Counted from the first letter of the stretch, positions 1-8,814 are shown. The stretch is 64,000 nucleotides of DNA from Jejuia sp. UBA6058 (GCA_002428965.1 DIYI01000012.1:409948-473947); one strand, 5' to 3'. Program-made: numbers and translations. The notes: generated by a model from the letters alone, not told the origin.

Positions 1-1296
1 AAAGAGTTGTTACGTACAGAAACATTAGATTTTCAGGGAGAACCTTTAGAAGGCCTCCAAATTATGGGCATGTTAGAATCTCGTGTATTAGATTTTGAGA
101 CTGTTATTATATCATCTGTTAATGAGGGTATTTTACCAGCAGGTAAAACCAATAATTCCTTTATTCCTTTTGATGTAAAATTAGAAAACAAACTTCCAAC
201 CTATAAGGAAAAAGATGCTGTATACACTTATCATTTCTACAGGTTACTTCAACGAGCTAAAAATGTGTTTATACTTTATAACACAGAGGCAGATGCTCTT
301 CTTGGTGGAGAAAAAAGTAGATTTATTGCACAGTTACAGTTAGAAAATATTCACAGTATTAATCATCAAATAATTGCTCCAAAAGTTCCTAAAATTGAAA
401 AAAAGATAAATATTGTAGAGAAAACAAACACATTAGTACAAGATATTTTTACAGTTGCAAAAAAAGGGTTTTCTCCATCATCTTTAACTAATTATATAAG
501 AAACCCCATCGACTTTTATTATCAAAAAATTCTGAAAATAAAGGAATTTGAAGATGTTGAGGAAACTGTAGCCGTAAACACATTAGGAACGGTAGTACAC
601 AATACCTTAGAGGATCTCTACAAACCTTTTATAAACACATTTATAACTACTGAAATTATAAAAGGTTTGATTAAAAAAGTTGAAGGCCGTGTTACGCATC
701 ACTTTAAAATGGAATATAAAGATGGTGATATTTCAAAGGGAAAAAACCTTATTGTTTATGAAATTGCCAAACGATACGTCCTTAATTTTCTTGATAAGGA
801 AATTGCTGATTTAAATGGGGGAAATACCATAAAAATACTTCAGATAGAAACTACTAGCACTATTGAAATTGAAATTCCAACTCTTGAATTTCCAATAAAG
901 CTAACTGGAAAAGTAGATAGAGTAGATGCATATAATGGCGTTACTAGAATAATAGATTATAAAACAGGGAACGTTCAGCAGACACAAGTTGAAATTGTTG
1001 ATTGGGAGGATATCACAACCGATTATAAAAAATATAGCAAGAGTTTTCAAGTACTTATGTATGCGTACCTTATCTATCACTCTAAACAGATTAACTTACC
1101 TATTGAAGCTGGAATCATTTCGTTTAAAAACTTAAGTTCAGGGTTTTTAAAATTTGGACAAAAAGTAAGTGAGAGAGGTAGAAAAAAAGACACCTTAATA
1201 ACACAAGAAACTCTAGAAAGGTTTGAATTTGAATTGAAACAACTTATTTCAGAGATTTGTAATCCCGAAATCCCCTTTATTGAAAAAGAAGTTTAG
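1..1296 (+). CDS. PD-(D/E)XK nuclease family protein, AddB-like (C-terminal part)
   Basis: The gene is cut by the left edge of the window; the reading frame is open from base 1, so the true start lies outside. The visible 431 residues begin in a UvrD/AddB-like helicase region (segment around SRVLDFETVIISSVNEG) and end in a RecB/AddB nuclease domain. Its core is visible as GKVDRVD near residue 303 and IIDYKTG near residue 320, the Asp and Asp-x-Lys of the PD-(D/E)XK fold. The family degrades or resects double-strand DNA ends together with an AddA-type helicase, which would be expected just upstream. The nuclease half looks intact. The next gene begins one base after the stop. The exact assignment to AddB rather than another RecB-like nuclease is inferred. 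Confidence 0.8.
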   Translation, partial: KELLRTETLDFQGEPLEGLQIMGMLESRVLDFETVIISSVNEGILPAGKTNNSFIPFDVKLENKLPTYKEKDAVYTYHFYRLLQRAKNVFILYNTEADALLGGEKSRFIAQLQLENIHSINHQIIAPKVPKIEKKINIVEKTNTLVQDIFTVAKKGFSPSSLTNYIRNPIDFYYQKILKIKEFEDVEETVAVNTLGTVVHNTLEDLYKPFINTFITTEIIKGLIKKVEGRVTHHFKMEYKDGDISKGKNLIVYEIAKRYVLNFLDKEIADLNGGNTIKILQIETTSTIEIEIPTLEFPIKLTGKVDRVDAYNGVTRIIDYKTGNVQQTQVEIVDWEDITTDYKKYSKSFQVLMYAYLIYHSKQINLPIEAGIISFKNLSSGFLKFGQKVSERGRKKDTLITQETLERFEFELKQLISEICNPEIPFIEKEV

Positions 1297-1297
1297 T

Positions 1298-2140
1298 ATG
1301 ACAATTAAAAAGAACATTGTACTTGAAGGACAGTATAACAAACCTATCTTAACAGATGTATTTTACAATGAAAATACTAAACCAAAACCTATTGTAGTTT
1401 TTTGCCATGGATACAAAGGTTTTAAAGATTGGGGTCCCTGGGATTTAATGGCTGAGGCTTTTGCTACTCAAGGCTATTTTTTTGTAAAATTCAATTTTTC
1501 ACATAATGGTGGAACAGTTGAGCAACCAATTGATTTTCCAGATTTGGAAGCTTTTGGAAATAATAATTACACCAAAGAGCTTGATGATTTGCAAACTGTA
1601 GTTGATTGGATTTCTGAAAATAAATCATATTCAGAAGACGCAGATAATGGTAATATTACTTTAATTGGCCATAGCCGAGGAGGTGGTATTGTAACTATTA
1701 AAGCCGAGGAAGATGAGAGAATTACAAAAGTCATCTCATTAGCGGGTGTTTGCGATTATGGAAAAAGAACAGCTACAGTAGGGGATTTAGAACAGTGGCA
1801 AGAAGATGGTGTAAAGTATGTTGTAAACGGCCGTACAAAACAAAATATGCCTCATTATTATCAATTTTATGAAGATTTCATTCAAAATGAAAAACGCTTA
1901 ACGATAAAACGGGCAGTTTCTAATCTTAAAATTCCGTATTTGATTATTCATGGTGATAATGACACCAGTGTTTCAATAGATGAAGCATATAATCTTCATA
2001 ATTGGAATTCTAAGAGTCAATTGGAAATCATTGAAGGGGCAGATCATGTATTTAACACTAAACATCCATGGGATATTGATAAAATGTCTCAGGAATTAAA
2101 TAGTGCTATCAATTTGATTATAAAGTTTGTCAACAAATAA
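1298..2140 (+). CDS. alpha/beta hydrolase (dienelactone hydrolase/prolyl oligopeptidase-like)
   Basis: A 280-residue soluble serine hydrolase with no signal peptide. The nucleophile elbow GHSRGGG places Ser at residue 126; the acid is Asp220 or Asp222 in HGDNDTSV and the base is His250 in GADHVF, in the expected order. FCHGYKGFKDWG near the N-terminus matches the oxyanion-hole region. The ATG at 1298 is preferred over a TTG 18 bases upstream because it follows the previous stop by one base and avoids overlap. It is probably co-transcribed with the nuclease gene, but no functional link is apparent. The substrate cannot be predicted. Confidence 0.85.
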   Translation: MTIKKNIVLEGQYNKPILTDVFYNENTKPKPIVVFCHGYKGFKDWGPWDLMAEAFATQGYFFVKFNFSHNGGTVEQPIDFPDLEAFGNNNYTKELDDLQTVVDWISENKSYSEDADNGNITLIGHSRGGGIVTIKAEEDERITKVISLAGVCDYGKRTATVGDLEQWQEDGVKYVVNGRTKQNMPHYYQFYEDFIQNEKRLTIKRAVSNLKIPYLIIHGDNDTSVSIDEAYNLHNWNSKSQLEIIEGADHVFNTKHPWDIDKMSQELNSAINLIIKFVNK

Positions 2141-2173
2141 AAAAGGCTATCAACTTATTTTGATAACCTTTTA
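2141..2173. terminator. bidirectional terminator between hydrolase gene and tRNA-Ala
   Basis: The arms AAAAGGCTATCAA and TTGATAACCTTTT pair around a short loop, with A-runs on one side and T-runs on the other. On the minus strand the single imperfect position becomes a G-U pair, so the hairpin is better suited to end the tRNA transcript, but it can serve the hydrolase gene too. Confidence 0.7.
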
Positions 2174-2177
2174 ACTG

Positions 2178-2251
2178 TGGAGAAGATCGGGCTCGAACCG
2201 ACGACCTCTTGACTGCCAGTCAAGCGCTCTAGCCAACTGAGCTACATCCCC
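2178..2251 (-). tRNA. tRNA-Ala, anticodon GGC
   Basis: Read on the minus strand it starts GGGGATGTAGCTCAG and folds into a cloverleaf. The anticodon stem CTTGA/TCAAG encloses the loop CTGGCAG, giving anticodon GGC (alanine). The T loop is TTCGAGC. The G3-U70 wobble that marks alanine tRNAs is present, and position 6-67 is a U-U mismatch in the acceptor stem. CCA is not encoded. A TACATTTG element at 2290-2297 on the same strand, about 38 bases upstream of the 5' end, fits a Bacteroidota -7 box. Confidence 0.95.
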
Positions 2252-2466
2252 TTTTCTAGTGTTCACATACTTTTACAGGTAAAACTGAGCAAATGTATGC
2301 ATTTAACAGCAAAAAAACCACTGCTAAAAAATCACCTCTACTTGTTTAATTTATTTGTTGGACTTATTTTTAGAACAAAAAACATTAAAGCGTCTTTTTA
2401 GGTTTATAAATAATTCGCGTAAAGTCAATATTACTATTTCTGAGTACTGGCTTATATATAAACGAC

Positions 2467-3294
2467 ATGAAAAATTTAATTTTTAGTATAGTTTGTCTGC
2501 TTTTTGGATGCAGTCAAACAGCTAACGGTCAAATAGGTGAGGGTCATATAGAGGAGAAAAAGTTTGTCATTGAGTCCAACATTTTAAACGAAAAGCGTAC
2601 ATGTCTTATAAATCTTCCTGATTCATATAACGATCCTTCTAAAACGGAGGAAAAGTATCCAGTTATTATTTTATTAGATGGATACACCTTCTTTAAAACT
2701 GCCATTGGAGTAGTACATTTTATGAGTTCAGATAGAAACCGAAATTATTTAATGCCTAAAAGTATCATTGTGGCTATTGAAAATGTCGACCGTGAACGAG
2801 ATTTTACAGTAACTAAACTAAAAACAAGACGCCCCAATACTATGGGTGGAGGAAAAATGTTTTTAGATTTTATCCAAAAAGAATTGGTGCCGTTTCTTGA
2901 TGAAAACTACAGAACAGAACCGACAAGAACATTAATAGGACTCTCATTAGGAGGGCTTCTTACATTAAATTCTTATATGGATGAAAACAACATATTCGAT
3001 GCATTTATTTCCATAGATCCAAGTATTTGGTGGAATGAAGAAATAATGAAAAGTAAAGTTGAATCTATAACTCCAAAATCATTAGATAAGAAGATGTATA
3101 TCGCTACTGCAAATCAAGGTGAGGTCAATTATGAAAGAAACAAAAAAAGACATGACTTGTTTTATGAGATGTTAAAAAAGGAGTTTGACACTCAACTAAA
3201 TATCAAAATTTAATATTTTGACGAAGAAAATCATAGTTCAATCCCATTAATAGCAATATATGAAGGACTGAGATATCTTCATGAAAATGACTAA
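2467..3294 (+). pseudogene. alpha/beta hydrolase of the esterase D/Fes family, broken by an in-frame stop
   Basis: The reading frame from the ATG at 2467 gives a lipoprotein-like signal (LLFGCSQ) and an esterase-family domain with the nucleophile GLSLGG at Ser160. It reaches TAA at 3211-3213. The same frame continues without a shift for 26 more codons to TAA at 3292-3294. That tail, including DEENHSSIPLIAIYEGLRY, is exactly what this family has at its C-terminus, with the catalytic His in NHSS (codon 3232-3234). The open product (248 residues) therefore lacks the catalytic His. A single change of a sense codon such as AAA to TAA explains it. Recent inactivation is most likely; a sequencing error or stop readthrough cannot be excluded. 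Confidence 0.75.
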
Positions 3295-3364
3295 AAAACA
3301 TTTTCTGTAACAATTATCGAGGATAAAACGACAATGAATTGTTCATTTAGAAACAAGACTCTTA

Positions 3365-4159
3365 CTATTTCAACCCGCTCAAAACCAATACAGGAATGGA
3401 ACTATGGAAGTCTTTCTTTAAAATAGTGTTCTTTTCCCATTTTTTCGCAAAAAAACCTCTTTTACGTCTCACTACGCATAACATGTCTGGATTGTGCGAC
3501 TGAAAATGCTCTAAAACTCCTTGAAAGGTAGTGGCATTCTCTGTTTCAGTAGTATTTCTAATAATCGAACTTAAATCTGCATCAACATTAAAATCACCAT
3601 CCTTATGATAAGGTGTTTTTACCAATAACAAGTCAATTACAGCTCTAAACTTATCTTTTATGTCATTAAGGGGGTGTAGTACGTTGTCTTTTTTAATAAT
3701 GGCAGATTTAATAGCCATTAAAATGGTTGATGGTGCAGAAAACTTATACCCTTCAGGAACTATCAAAGCAGGCACATCCATTTGTTTAACGATTCTTCCA
3801 GAAGTCTTACCAAGATAAACTTCATCTTTTATAGAGTTAGTACGTGGTTCTATCAACACTAAATCAACATCGGCAGCTTTACAAGCCAATTCTAAAGTGT
3901 CAATTAAGTCACCCTTTAACGTTTTTACAATAACGTCAACGCTTTTAGTATCAACTTTTGAAACTAAATCATTTAAAAAAGCCAAACTTTCACGTTCAAT
4001 GATTGGCTCTACTTTTATCATTGTACCAGCCTTTGTAAATACGTTGTACACTTGCACTAAAAACACTTTAGCGCTAAAGTTTTCGGCAAAATCTATGGCA
4101 TATTGTAAATGACTTACAGCATTTTTTGAGGAGCCAACAGGAACAAGAATATTTTTCAT
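3365..4159 (-). CDS. universal stress protein, tandem UspA-type
   Basis: A 264-residue cytoplasmic protein. The first half (residues 1-140) has the UspA pattern: MKNILVPVGSSKNA at the start, VDLVLIEPRT in the middle and a GRIVKQMDVPALIVPEG end strand. The second half repeats the fold in weaker form (MLCVVRRKRGF, SSIPVLVLSG). The GxSxxA nucleotide-binding motif is not fully canonical. The family has roles in stress and redox survival without one defined reaction. It is transcribed divergently from the GNAT gene; a promoter for it can be seen at 4201-4234. Confidence 0.88.
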   Translation of the reverse strand: MKNILVPVGSSKNAVSHLQYAIDFAENFSAKVFLVQVYNVFTKAGTMIKVEPIIERESLAFLNDLVSKVDTKSVDVIVKTLKGDLIDTLELACKAADVDLVLIEPRTNSIKDEVYLGKTSGRIVKQMDVPALIVPEGYKFSAPSTILMAIKSAIIKKDNVLHPLNDIKDKFRAVIDLLLVKTPYHKDGDFNVDADLSSIIRNTTETENATTFQGVLEHFQSHNPDMLCVVRRKRGFFAKKWEKNTILKKDFHSSIPVLVLSGLK

Positions 4160-4200
4160 GACCTAAAAGTTTAATCTTAAATTTACGATAAATTTCGAGG

Positions 4201-4234
4201 CAAAAGTAAAACAATTTCATGATACGCAGAGCAA
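4201..4234 (-). promoter_or_regulatory. Bacteroidota-type promoter for the universal stress gene
   Basis: On the minus strand TTG (4232-4234) is followed after 23 bases by TACTTTTG (4201-4208), matching TTG-N17-23-TAnnTTTG. The expected start point is near 4195, about 36 bases before the ATG. The upstream element lies inside the first codons of the divergent acetyltransferase gene. Confidence 0.55.
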
Positions 4235-4719
4235 CAGGGGTAGATGTCACCAATATTTTGGAAATTACCAAGGCATGTGCAAGACATATGATAAATCAAA
4301 ACATATTTCAGTGGAACGAGTTTTATCCAAATGCCCAAGCTTTTTTAAAAGATATAGAACGCAATGAATGTTATGTTTTAGAAATCGAAAACCGTATTAT
4401 TGGGTGTATTACTATTTCTACTTTTATGGACGACGAGTATATGCCAATAAAATGGTTAACGCCAAATGAGAATAATATTTACATCCATCGGTTAGCAGTA
4501 CATCCAAATTATCAAGGAAAAGGATATGCGCAACAGTTGTTAACTTATGCAGAGCAATATGTAAAGGAATATGGTTTTATATCCCTAAGATTAGACACCT
4601 TTTCGCAAAACAAAAGAAACCAAAAGTTTTACGAACTTCGCGGTTATAAAAAATTAGGTGATATTTATTTCCCCAAACAAAGTGAGTATCCCTTTCATTG
4701 CTATGAATTAGTGCTTTGA
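4219..4719 (+). CDS. GNAT family N-acetyltransferase
   Basis: A 166-residue GNAT protein. The acetyl-CoA-binding loop is seen as VHPNYQGKGYAQQLL near residues 98-112 (Q-x-x-G-x-G/A), preceded by the beta4 strand NIYIHRLAV; the C-terminal strand is LRLDTFSQNKRNQKFYELRGY. This is the ordinary single-domain form. The acceptor substrate is unknown. The stop codon overlaps the start of the MATE gene (TTGA), so the two are probably translated from one mRNA. Confidence 0.88.
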   Translation: MIRRATGVDVTNILEITKACARHMINQNIFQWNEFYPNAQAFLKDIERNECYVLEIENRIIGCITISTFMDDEYMPIKWLTPNENNIYIHRLAVHPNYQGKGYAQQLLTYAEQYVKEYGFISLRLDTFSQNKRNQKFYELRGYKKLGDIYFPKQSEYPFHCYELVL

Positions 4720-6050
4720 GTTCAAACATCAGCCTAAAATATATTAACAAATTGGCTATTCCAGCGCTTATCTCTGGAATATCGGAACCCATTTTATCTA
4801 TAACGGATACTGCCATTGTTGGAAATGTTGACGTCAACCCCGTTGAATCTTTGGCAGCCGTTGGTATTGTTGGTACATTTCTCTCTATGCTCATTTGGGT
4901 TTTAGGGCAAACACGAAGTGCTATTTCAGCCATAGTATCTCAATATTTAGGGGGAAATAATTTAGACGCTGTAAAAAACTTACCCGCACAAGCCATTTTT
5001 ATTATTACTTCTTTAAGCACCTTCATTATCGCTGCCACTTACCCTTTTGCATCCGCAATCTTCAAACTGTATAATGCATCCAACTTAATTTTAGATTACA
5101 GTGTGCTCTATTATAAAATAAGGGTTTTTGGTTTCCCGTTTACGCTGTTTACAATTGCAGTTTTTGGCACCTTTAGAGGTTTGCAAAACACCTATCACCC
5201 AATGCTAATCGCAATTATCGGTGCTTTAGCAAACATTATTCTAGATGTAATTTTGGTATATGGCACTTCTGGTTATTTAGAACCCATGAATATTGAAGGT
5301 GCCGCGTATGCAAGTGTAATAGCACAAGTATTAATGGCACTTTTGTCGGCCTATTACCTGTTAAAAAAGACCTCTATTCCTCTCTTACCAAAATTTCCAT
5401 TCAATCGAGAAATAGAACGTTTCCTAATAATGATTTTAAATCTTTTTATAAGAACGTTAGCCCTAAATATCACCTTATATTTTGCTACAAGATTTGCCAC
5501 AGGATATGGCAAAAACTATATAGCAGCATATACCATTGCTATTAATTTATGGTTTCTAGGAGCTTTTATGATTGATGGGTACGCGGGAGCTGGAAACATC
5601 ATGTCTGGTAAATTATTTGGTGCTAAAAACTACAAAGATTTGGTGGCTTTAAACATCAAATTGATAAAAATTGGGTTGGTAGTAGGTGTAATTCTAGCTA
5701 TTGTCGGTTTTATAATTTATAAACCTATTGGATTACTTTTTACTAAAGAACCAGAAGTTCTAGAGCGTTTTTATGACGTATTTTGGATTGTTCTCATCAT
5801 GCAACCTATTTGTTCTATAGCCTTTATTTTCGATGGCATTTTTAAAGGTTTGGGTAAGATGAAAACTTTAAGAAATGTACTTCTCGCATCTACATTTTTA
5901 GTATTCCTTCCTATACTTCATGGTTTAGACTATTTAAGTCTAGAACTAAAAGGTATTTTCATTGCGCTCACTTTTTGGATGATTGCGCGAGCATTACCCC
6001 TTCTTATCATTTTTAGAAAACAATTCATCCCACTAGTAAAAAACAACTAA
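4716..6050 (+). CDS. MATE family efflux transporter
   Basis: A 444-residue polytopic membrane protein of the MATE (NorM/DinF) type, with about twelve hydrophobic segments in two halves. The N-terminal NKLAIPALISGISEPILSITDTAIVG is typical of the family, where cation-coupled export of drugs or metabolites is known. The TTG start at 4716 overlaps the previous TGA by three bases; no better in-frame ATG exists before the conserved N-terminal helix. The substrate is not predictable. Confidence 0.9.
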   Translation: MSSNISLKYINKLAIPALISGISEPILSITDTAIVGNVDVNPVESLAAVGIVGTFLSMLIWVLGQTRSAISAIVSQYLGGNNLDAVKNLPAQAIFIITSLSTFIIAATYPFASAIFKLYNASNLILDYSVLYYKIRVFGFPFTLFTIAVFGTFRGLQNTYHPMLIAIIGALANIILDVILVYGTSGYLEPMNIEGAAYASVIAQVLMALLSAYYLLKKTSIPLLPKFPFNREIERFLIMILNLFIRTLALNITLYFATRFATGYGKNYIAAYTIAINLWFLGAFMIDGYAGAGNIMSGKLFGAKNYKDLVALNIKLIKIGLVVGVILAIVGFIIYKPIGLLFTKEPEVLERFYDVFWIVLIMQPICSIAFIFDGIFKGLGKMKTLRNVLLASTFLVFLPILHGLDYLSLELKGIFIALTFWMIARALPLLIIFRKQFIPLVKNN

Positions 6051-6059
6051 ATTTATGCT

Positions 6060-6233
6060 ATGGTTCTTTTTCTAATACAACAAACCCCAGATATTGAAGA
6101 AAAAATAAATAATGCACCCGATAGTGGTTACGAAATTGGGGTGTTCATAGGTTCCATGATTCCTTTTGTTGTATTGGTTATTATCGCCTACATGCTCTAT
6201 TACTACAGCAAAAAACGACATAAGGACAACTAA
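6060..6233 (+). CDS. very small membrane protein (57 residues)
   Basis: An ATG at 6060, ten bases after the MATE stop, opens a 57-residue frame ending in TAA at 6231-6233. The protein has an acidic N-terminal segment (QQTPDIEEKINNAPDSG), one clear transmembrane helix (about residues 27-47, GVFIGSMIPFVVLVIIAYML) and a basic tail YYYSKKRHKDN. The positive tail fits an N-out/C-in topology. Its tight spacing and protein-like composition support translation. No function is recognised. Confidence 0.6.
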   Translation: MVLFLIQQTPDIEEKINNAPDSGYEIGVFIGSMIPFVVLVIIAYMLYYYSKKRHKDN

Positions 6234-6244
6234 AATCTCATATT

Positions 6245-6278
6245 TTGTAAATAAAAAGGGAATCAAGTAGTATATTTG
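6245..6278 (+). promoter_or_regulatory. Bacteroidota-type promoter for queD
   Basis: TTG at 6245-6247 and TATATTTG at 6271-6278 are separated by 23 bases. Transcription would begin near 6283, which places the ATG at 6297 downstream and excludes the TTG at 6276 as a start. Confidence 0.55.
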
Positions 6279-6296
6279 CCAACCAATATTTTAGAG

Positions 6297-6749
6297 ATGA
6301 GCAACATACGACTTACCAAAAAGTTTTCATTCGAAACGGGTCATGCACTTTATGGTTATGATGGCAAGTGCAAGAACTTACATGGTCATAGTTACAAACT
6401 TCATGTTACGGTAATTGGTAAACCTATTTCAGATGCTACCAACCCCAAATATGGTATGGTGGTAGATTTTGGTGATCTAAAGAAAATTGTAAAAGAATAT
6501 ATTGAAGATGTTTTCGACCATACAATGGTATTCAATAAAAACACACCTCATAGCGAACTTGCCCGTATTTTAAAAGAGCAAGGGCATGATATTATTGAGG
6601 TAGATTATCAACCAACCAGTGAAATGATGGTCATCCATTTTGCTGAAATTATCAAAGCACACCTGCCAAAAAACGTAAAACTACATTCTTTAAAACTTTA
6701 CGAAACAGCCACTAGTTATGCAGAGTGGTTTGCTTCAGATCAGGATTAA
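6297..6749 (+). CDS. queD: 6-carboxy-5,6,7,8-tetrahydropterin synthase family (QueD/PTPS)
   Basis: A 150-residue T-fold enzyme. The zinc ligands are His16 in ETGHALYGY and His29/His31 in LHGHSY; the catalytic Cys is Cys25 in GKCKN. MVVDFGDLKKIV and the C-terminal KLYETATSYAEW complete the PTPS signature. QueD makes 6-carboxytetrahydropterin from dihydroneopterin triphosphate for queuosine and other 7-deazaguanines. No other que genes lie in the window, so use in queuosine rather than biopterin synthesis rests on the bacterial context. It stands alone behind its own promoter. Confidence 0.88.
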   Translation: MSNIRLTKKFSFETGHALYGYDGKCKNLHGHSYKLHVTVIGKPISDATNPKYGMVVDFGDLKKIVKEYIEDVFDHTMVFNKNTPHSELARILKEQGHDIIEVDYQPTSEMMVIHFAEIIKAHLPKNVKLHSLKLYETATSYAEWFASDQD

Positions 6750-6755
6750 GTATTT

Positions 6756-6835
6756 GGGCTCTACCACAAGGGTCGGGCTTTCACGAGTCGCTCTCGAAAG
6801 AGGAGCTCCAACAATCGCTCAATCCCTAGCGCAGA
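6756..6835 (+). repeat. dispersed intergenic repeat, copy A (divergent)
   Basis: It contains the family ends GGGTCGGGCTTTC and AATCCCTAGCGC around a different centre (GAGTCGCTCTCG...GAGCTC). Other copies are at 20177, 32243, 51060 and 62701. It lies directly after queD. Confidence 0.65.
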
Positions 6836-6888
6836 TCTGTCCTTTAAAATTCTACTCGAAATATATATTCAGAAAGTCGAAGACATAA

Positions 6889-6922
6889 AAAAAGCACTCC
6901 TATTAGGAACGAAGTGCTTTTT
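6889..6922. terminator. intrinsic terminator after queD
   Basis: The arms AAAAAGCACT and AGTGCTTTTT pair perfectly around a 14-base loop and end in a T-run on the plus strand (A-run on the left), so it can act in both directions. Confidence 0.75.
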
Positions 6923-7208
6923 GAGTTACTCATCATTAAAATTTTTCTTTTTCACATTAAATTTAATAAGAGCAAACTGCAACGGGCTTTAACAATTTTC
7001 ATAAACCAAACTATAACAATTGAAACACCTAATGCCATATGTAAAATGGGATTTAGAGACTAAATTTTTTCTTTTTCACAGCAAAATTTTACCCACTTTA
7101 TTATGTAGATGCAAAAACTATAAAAAGGTTGCGCGAAAAAAATTTAATTCAATTTTCAGCTATAAAAAACAAGTGGAAAATCAACAAAATTTATGTTGAA
7201 AAGTAATA

Positions 7209-7239
7209 TTGTAACATCTAGAAAGTTGTAGTATTTTAG
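7209..7239 (+). promoter_or_regulatory. probable recA promoter
   Basis: TTG at 7209-7211, 20 bases, then TATTTTAG at 7232-7239, one mismatch from TAnnTTTG. This gives an untranslated leader of about 20 bases. No LexA-like palindrome is obvious. Confidence 0.4.
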
Positions 7240-7265
7240 CATGAATAATTTAGAGGAACTATACA

Positions 7266-8267
7266 ATGAGCAGCGAAAAAGAAGCAAAATTAAAAGCATT
7301 AAAACTTACCTTAGATAAACTAGATAAAGCATACGGAAAGGGCACCGTTATGAAAATGAGTGATGCTGCTATTGAAGATGTAGATGCTATTCCTTCTGGT
7401 TCTTTAGGCTTAGATATTGCCTTAGGTGTTGGTGGTTATCCGCGTGGAAGAGTTATTGAAATTTACGGACCAGAATCGTCTGGTAAAACCACATTAACAT
7501 TACACGCCATTGCCGAAGCTCAAAAAACTGGTGGTATTGCCGCATTTATTGATGCAGAACATGCTTTTGATAGATTTTATGCCGAAAAACTAGGTGTAGA
7601 TATTGATAACTTAATTATATCTCAGCCAGACAACGGAGAGCAAGCCCTAGAAATTGCTGATAATTTAATTCGTTCAGGTGCTATAGATATTGTTGTTGTA
7701 GATTCTGTAGCAGCACTTACGCCGAAAAGTGAAATTGAAGGCGAAATGGGCGATTCTAAAATGGGGCTTCATGCAAGATTAATGTCTCAAGCTTTAAGGA
7801 AGCTTACTGCTTCGATTAGCAAAACCAATTGTACCGTTATTTTTATTAACCAATTGCGCGAAAAAATTGGTGTTATGTTTGGTAACCCAGAGACCACAAC
7901 AGGCGGTAATGCGCTTAAATTCTATGCTTCTGTTAGGTTAGATATTAGACGATCTACTCAAATTAAAGATAGTAGTGGTGCCGTTTTAGGAAATAAAACC
8001 AGAGTAAAAATAGTTAAGAATAAAGTAGCACCACCGTTTAGAATGTGTGAGTTTGATATTATGTATGGCGAAGGCGTATCAAAAGTTGGTGAAATTCTAG
8101 ATATTGCCGTGGAGCACGATGTAATTAAGAAAAGTGGCTCCTGGTTTAGTTATGGAGATACAAAACTTGGCCAGGGAAGAGATGCCGTTAAATCTATAAT
8201 TAAGGATAATCCCGAATTATTTGAAGAATTAGAAGAAAAAATTAAAGAGGCCTTAAAAGCCGAATAA
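7266..8267 (+). CDS. recA: recombinase RecA
   Basis: A 333-residue RecA with every hallmark: Walker A GPESSGKT at residues 68-75, the MAW-type segment KLGVDIDNLIISQPD, Walker B IVVVDSVAAL, loop L2 region INQLREKIGVMFGNPETTTGG, and the C-terminal core. RecA forms filaments on single-stranded DNA, drives strand exchange and activates SOS-type responses. Its length is slightly short at the acidic C-terminal tail (ends EEKIKEALKAE), as is common. It is monocistronic: its own promoter lies upstream and a perfect terminator follows. Confidence 0.98.
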   Translation: MSSEKEAKLKALKLTLDKLDKAYGKGTVMKMSDAAIEDVDAIPSGSLGLDIALGVGGYPRGRVIEIYGPESSGKTTLTLHAIAEAQKTGGIAAFIDAEHAFDRFYAEKLGVDIDNLIISQPDNGEQALEIADNLIRSGAIDIVVVDSVAALTPKSEIEGEMGDSKMGLHARLMSQALRKLTASISKTNCTVIFINQLREKIGVMFGNPETTTGGNALKFYASVRLDIRRSTQIKDSSGAVLGNKTRVKIVKNKVAPPFRMCEFDIMYGEGVSKVGEILDIAVEHDVIKKSGSWFSYGDTKLGQGRDAVKSIIKDNPELFEELEEKIKEALKAE

Positions 8268-8287
8268 AAAAATTTAAAAACACTCTT

Positions 8288-8313
8288 AAATCCCGATATA
8301 TCGGGATTTTTTT
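8288..8313 (+). terminator. recA terminator
   Basis: AAATCCCGATATATCGGGATTT is a perfect self-complementary stem followed by a run of seven T residues. Confidence 0.85.
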
Positions 8314-8384
8314 GCTTTTGTACGCAACCTTTTTGCTTAAAATGTATCTTCTCTAAAAATAGAAGAACCCAAATTGAGTTGATA

Positions 8385-8795
8385 ATGAAGAAGTTTTTTG
8401 TTTTAAGTTTTTTAGTGACACTTTTGTTTTCGTGTTCACTAGATGATGATAACCCTAGTTTTAGTTTTGAAATTTTACCAATAGAAGATGTGGACATTCC
8501 AGAGGAGTTCACTTTAGGAGAGGTCTATCCAATTACTGTAACCTATGATAGACCTACCAATTGTCACGCATTTCGAGACTTTTACTATCTAAAAGAAAAC
8601 AACGAGAGAACAGTAGCCGTAATTAGCACATTATTTGAAGAAAATAATTGTGTAGATTTAGTTGATGAATCATTAACTGCTACTTTTAATTTTCAAGTTA
8701 CTAGCAATGGTTCTTATATTTTTAAATTTTGGCAAGGGCAAGATGAAAACGAAGATGATATTTATTTAGAAATAGAAGTACCTGTAACTAACTAA
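8385..8795 (+). CDS. small lipoprotein of unknown function
   Basis: A 136-residue protein starting MKKFFVLSFLVTLLFSCSLDDD. The lipobox LFSC followed by Ser-Leu-Asp-Asp-Asp fits export to the surface or outer membrane in Flavobacteria. The remainder looks like a beta-sandwich with two Cys (in TNCHAF and NNCVDL) that could form a disulfide. No known enzyme motif is seen. The ATG at 8385 is chosen over a TTG two codons upstream. It lies just before the ECF sigma gene but probably has its own transcript. Confidence 0.75.
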   Translation: MKKFFVLSFLVTLLFSCSLDDDNPSFSFEILPIEDVDIPEEFTLGEVYPITVTYDRPTNCHAFRDFYYLKENNERTVAVISTLFEENNCVDLVDESLTATFNFQVTSNGSYIFKFWQGQDENEDDIYLEIEVPVTN

Positions 8796-8814
8796 AATAA
8801 GTATAAATTAATTT

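Larger units (their letters stand above)
6750..7265. other. 516-base gene-free interval between queD and recA
   Basis: It holds repeat copy A (6756-6835), a terminator (6889-6922) and the probable recA promoter (7209-7239). The AT-rich stretch from about 6925 to 7205 has no convincing open frame, RNA fold or repeat that I can see, apart from a repeated CTTTTTCACA string near 6949 and 7071. Confidence 0.6.

Noticed and set aside
3211..3294. Frameshift at the end of the esterase gene
   Set aside because: The conserved C-terminus continues in the same frame directly after the TAA; only a nonsense change is needed.
6072..6266. 64-residue minus-strand frame opposite the small membrane gene
   Set aside because: The plus-strand frame 6060-6233 has better spacing and a clear helix/charge layout; the antisense frame looks like its shadow.
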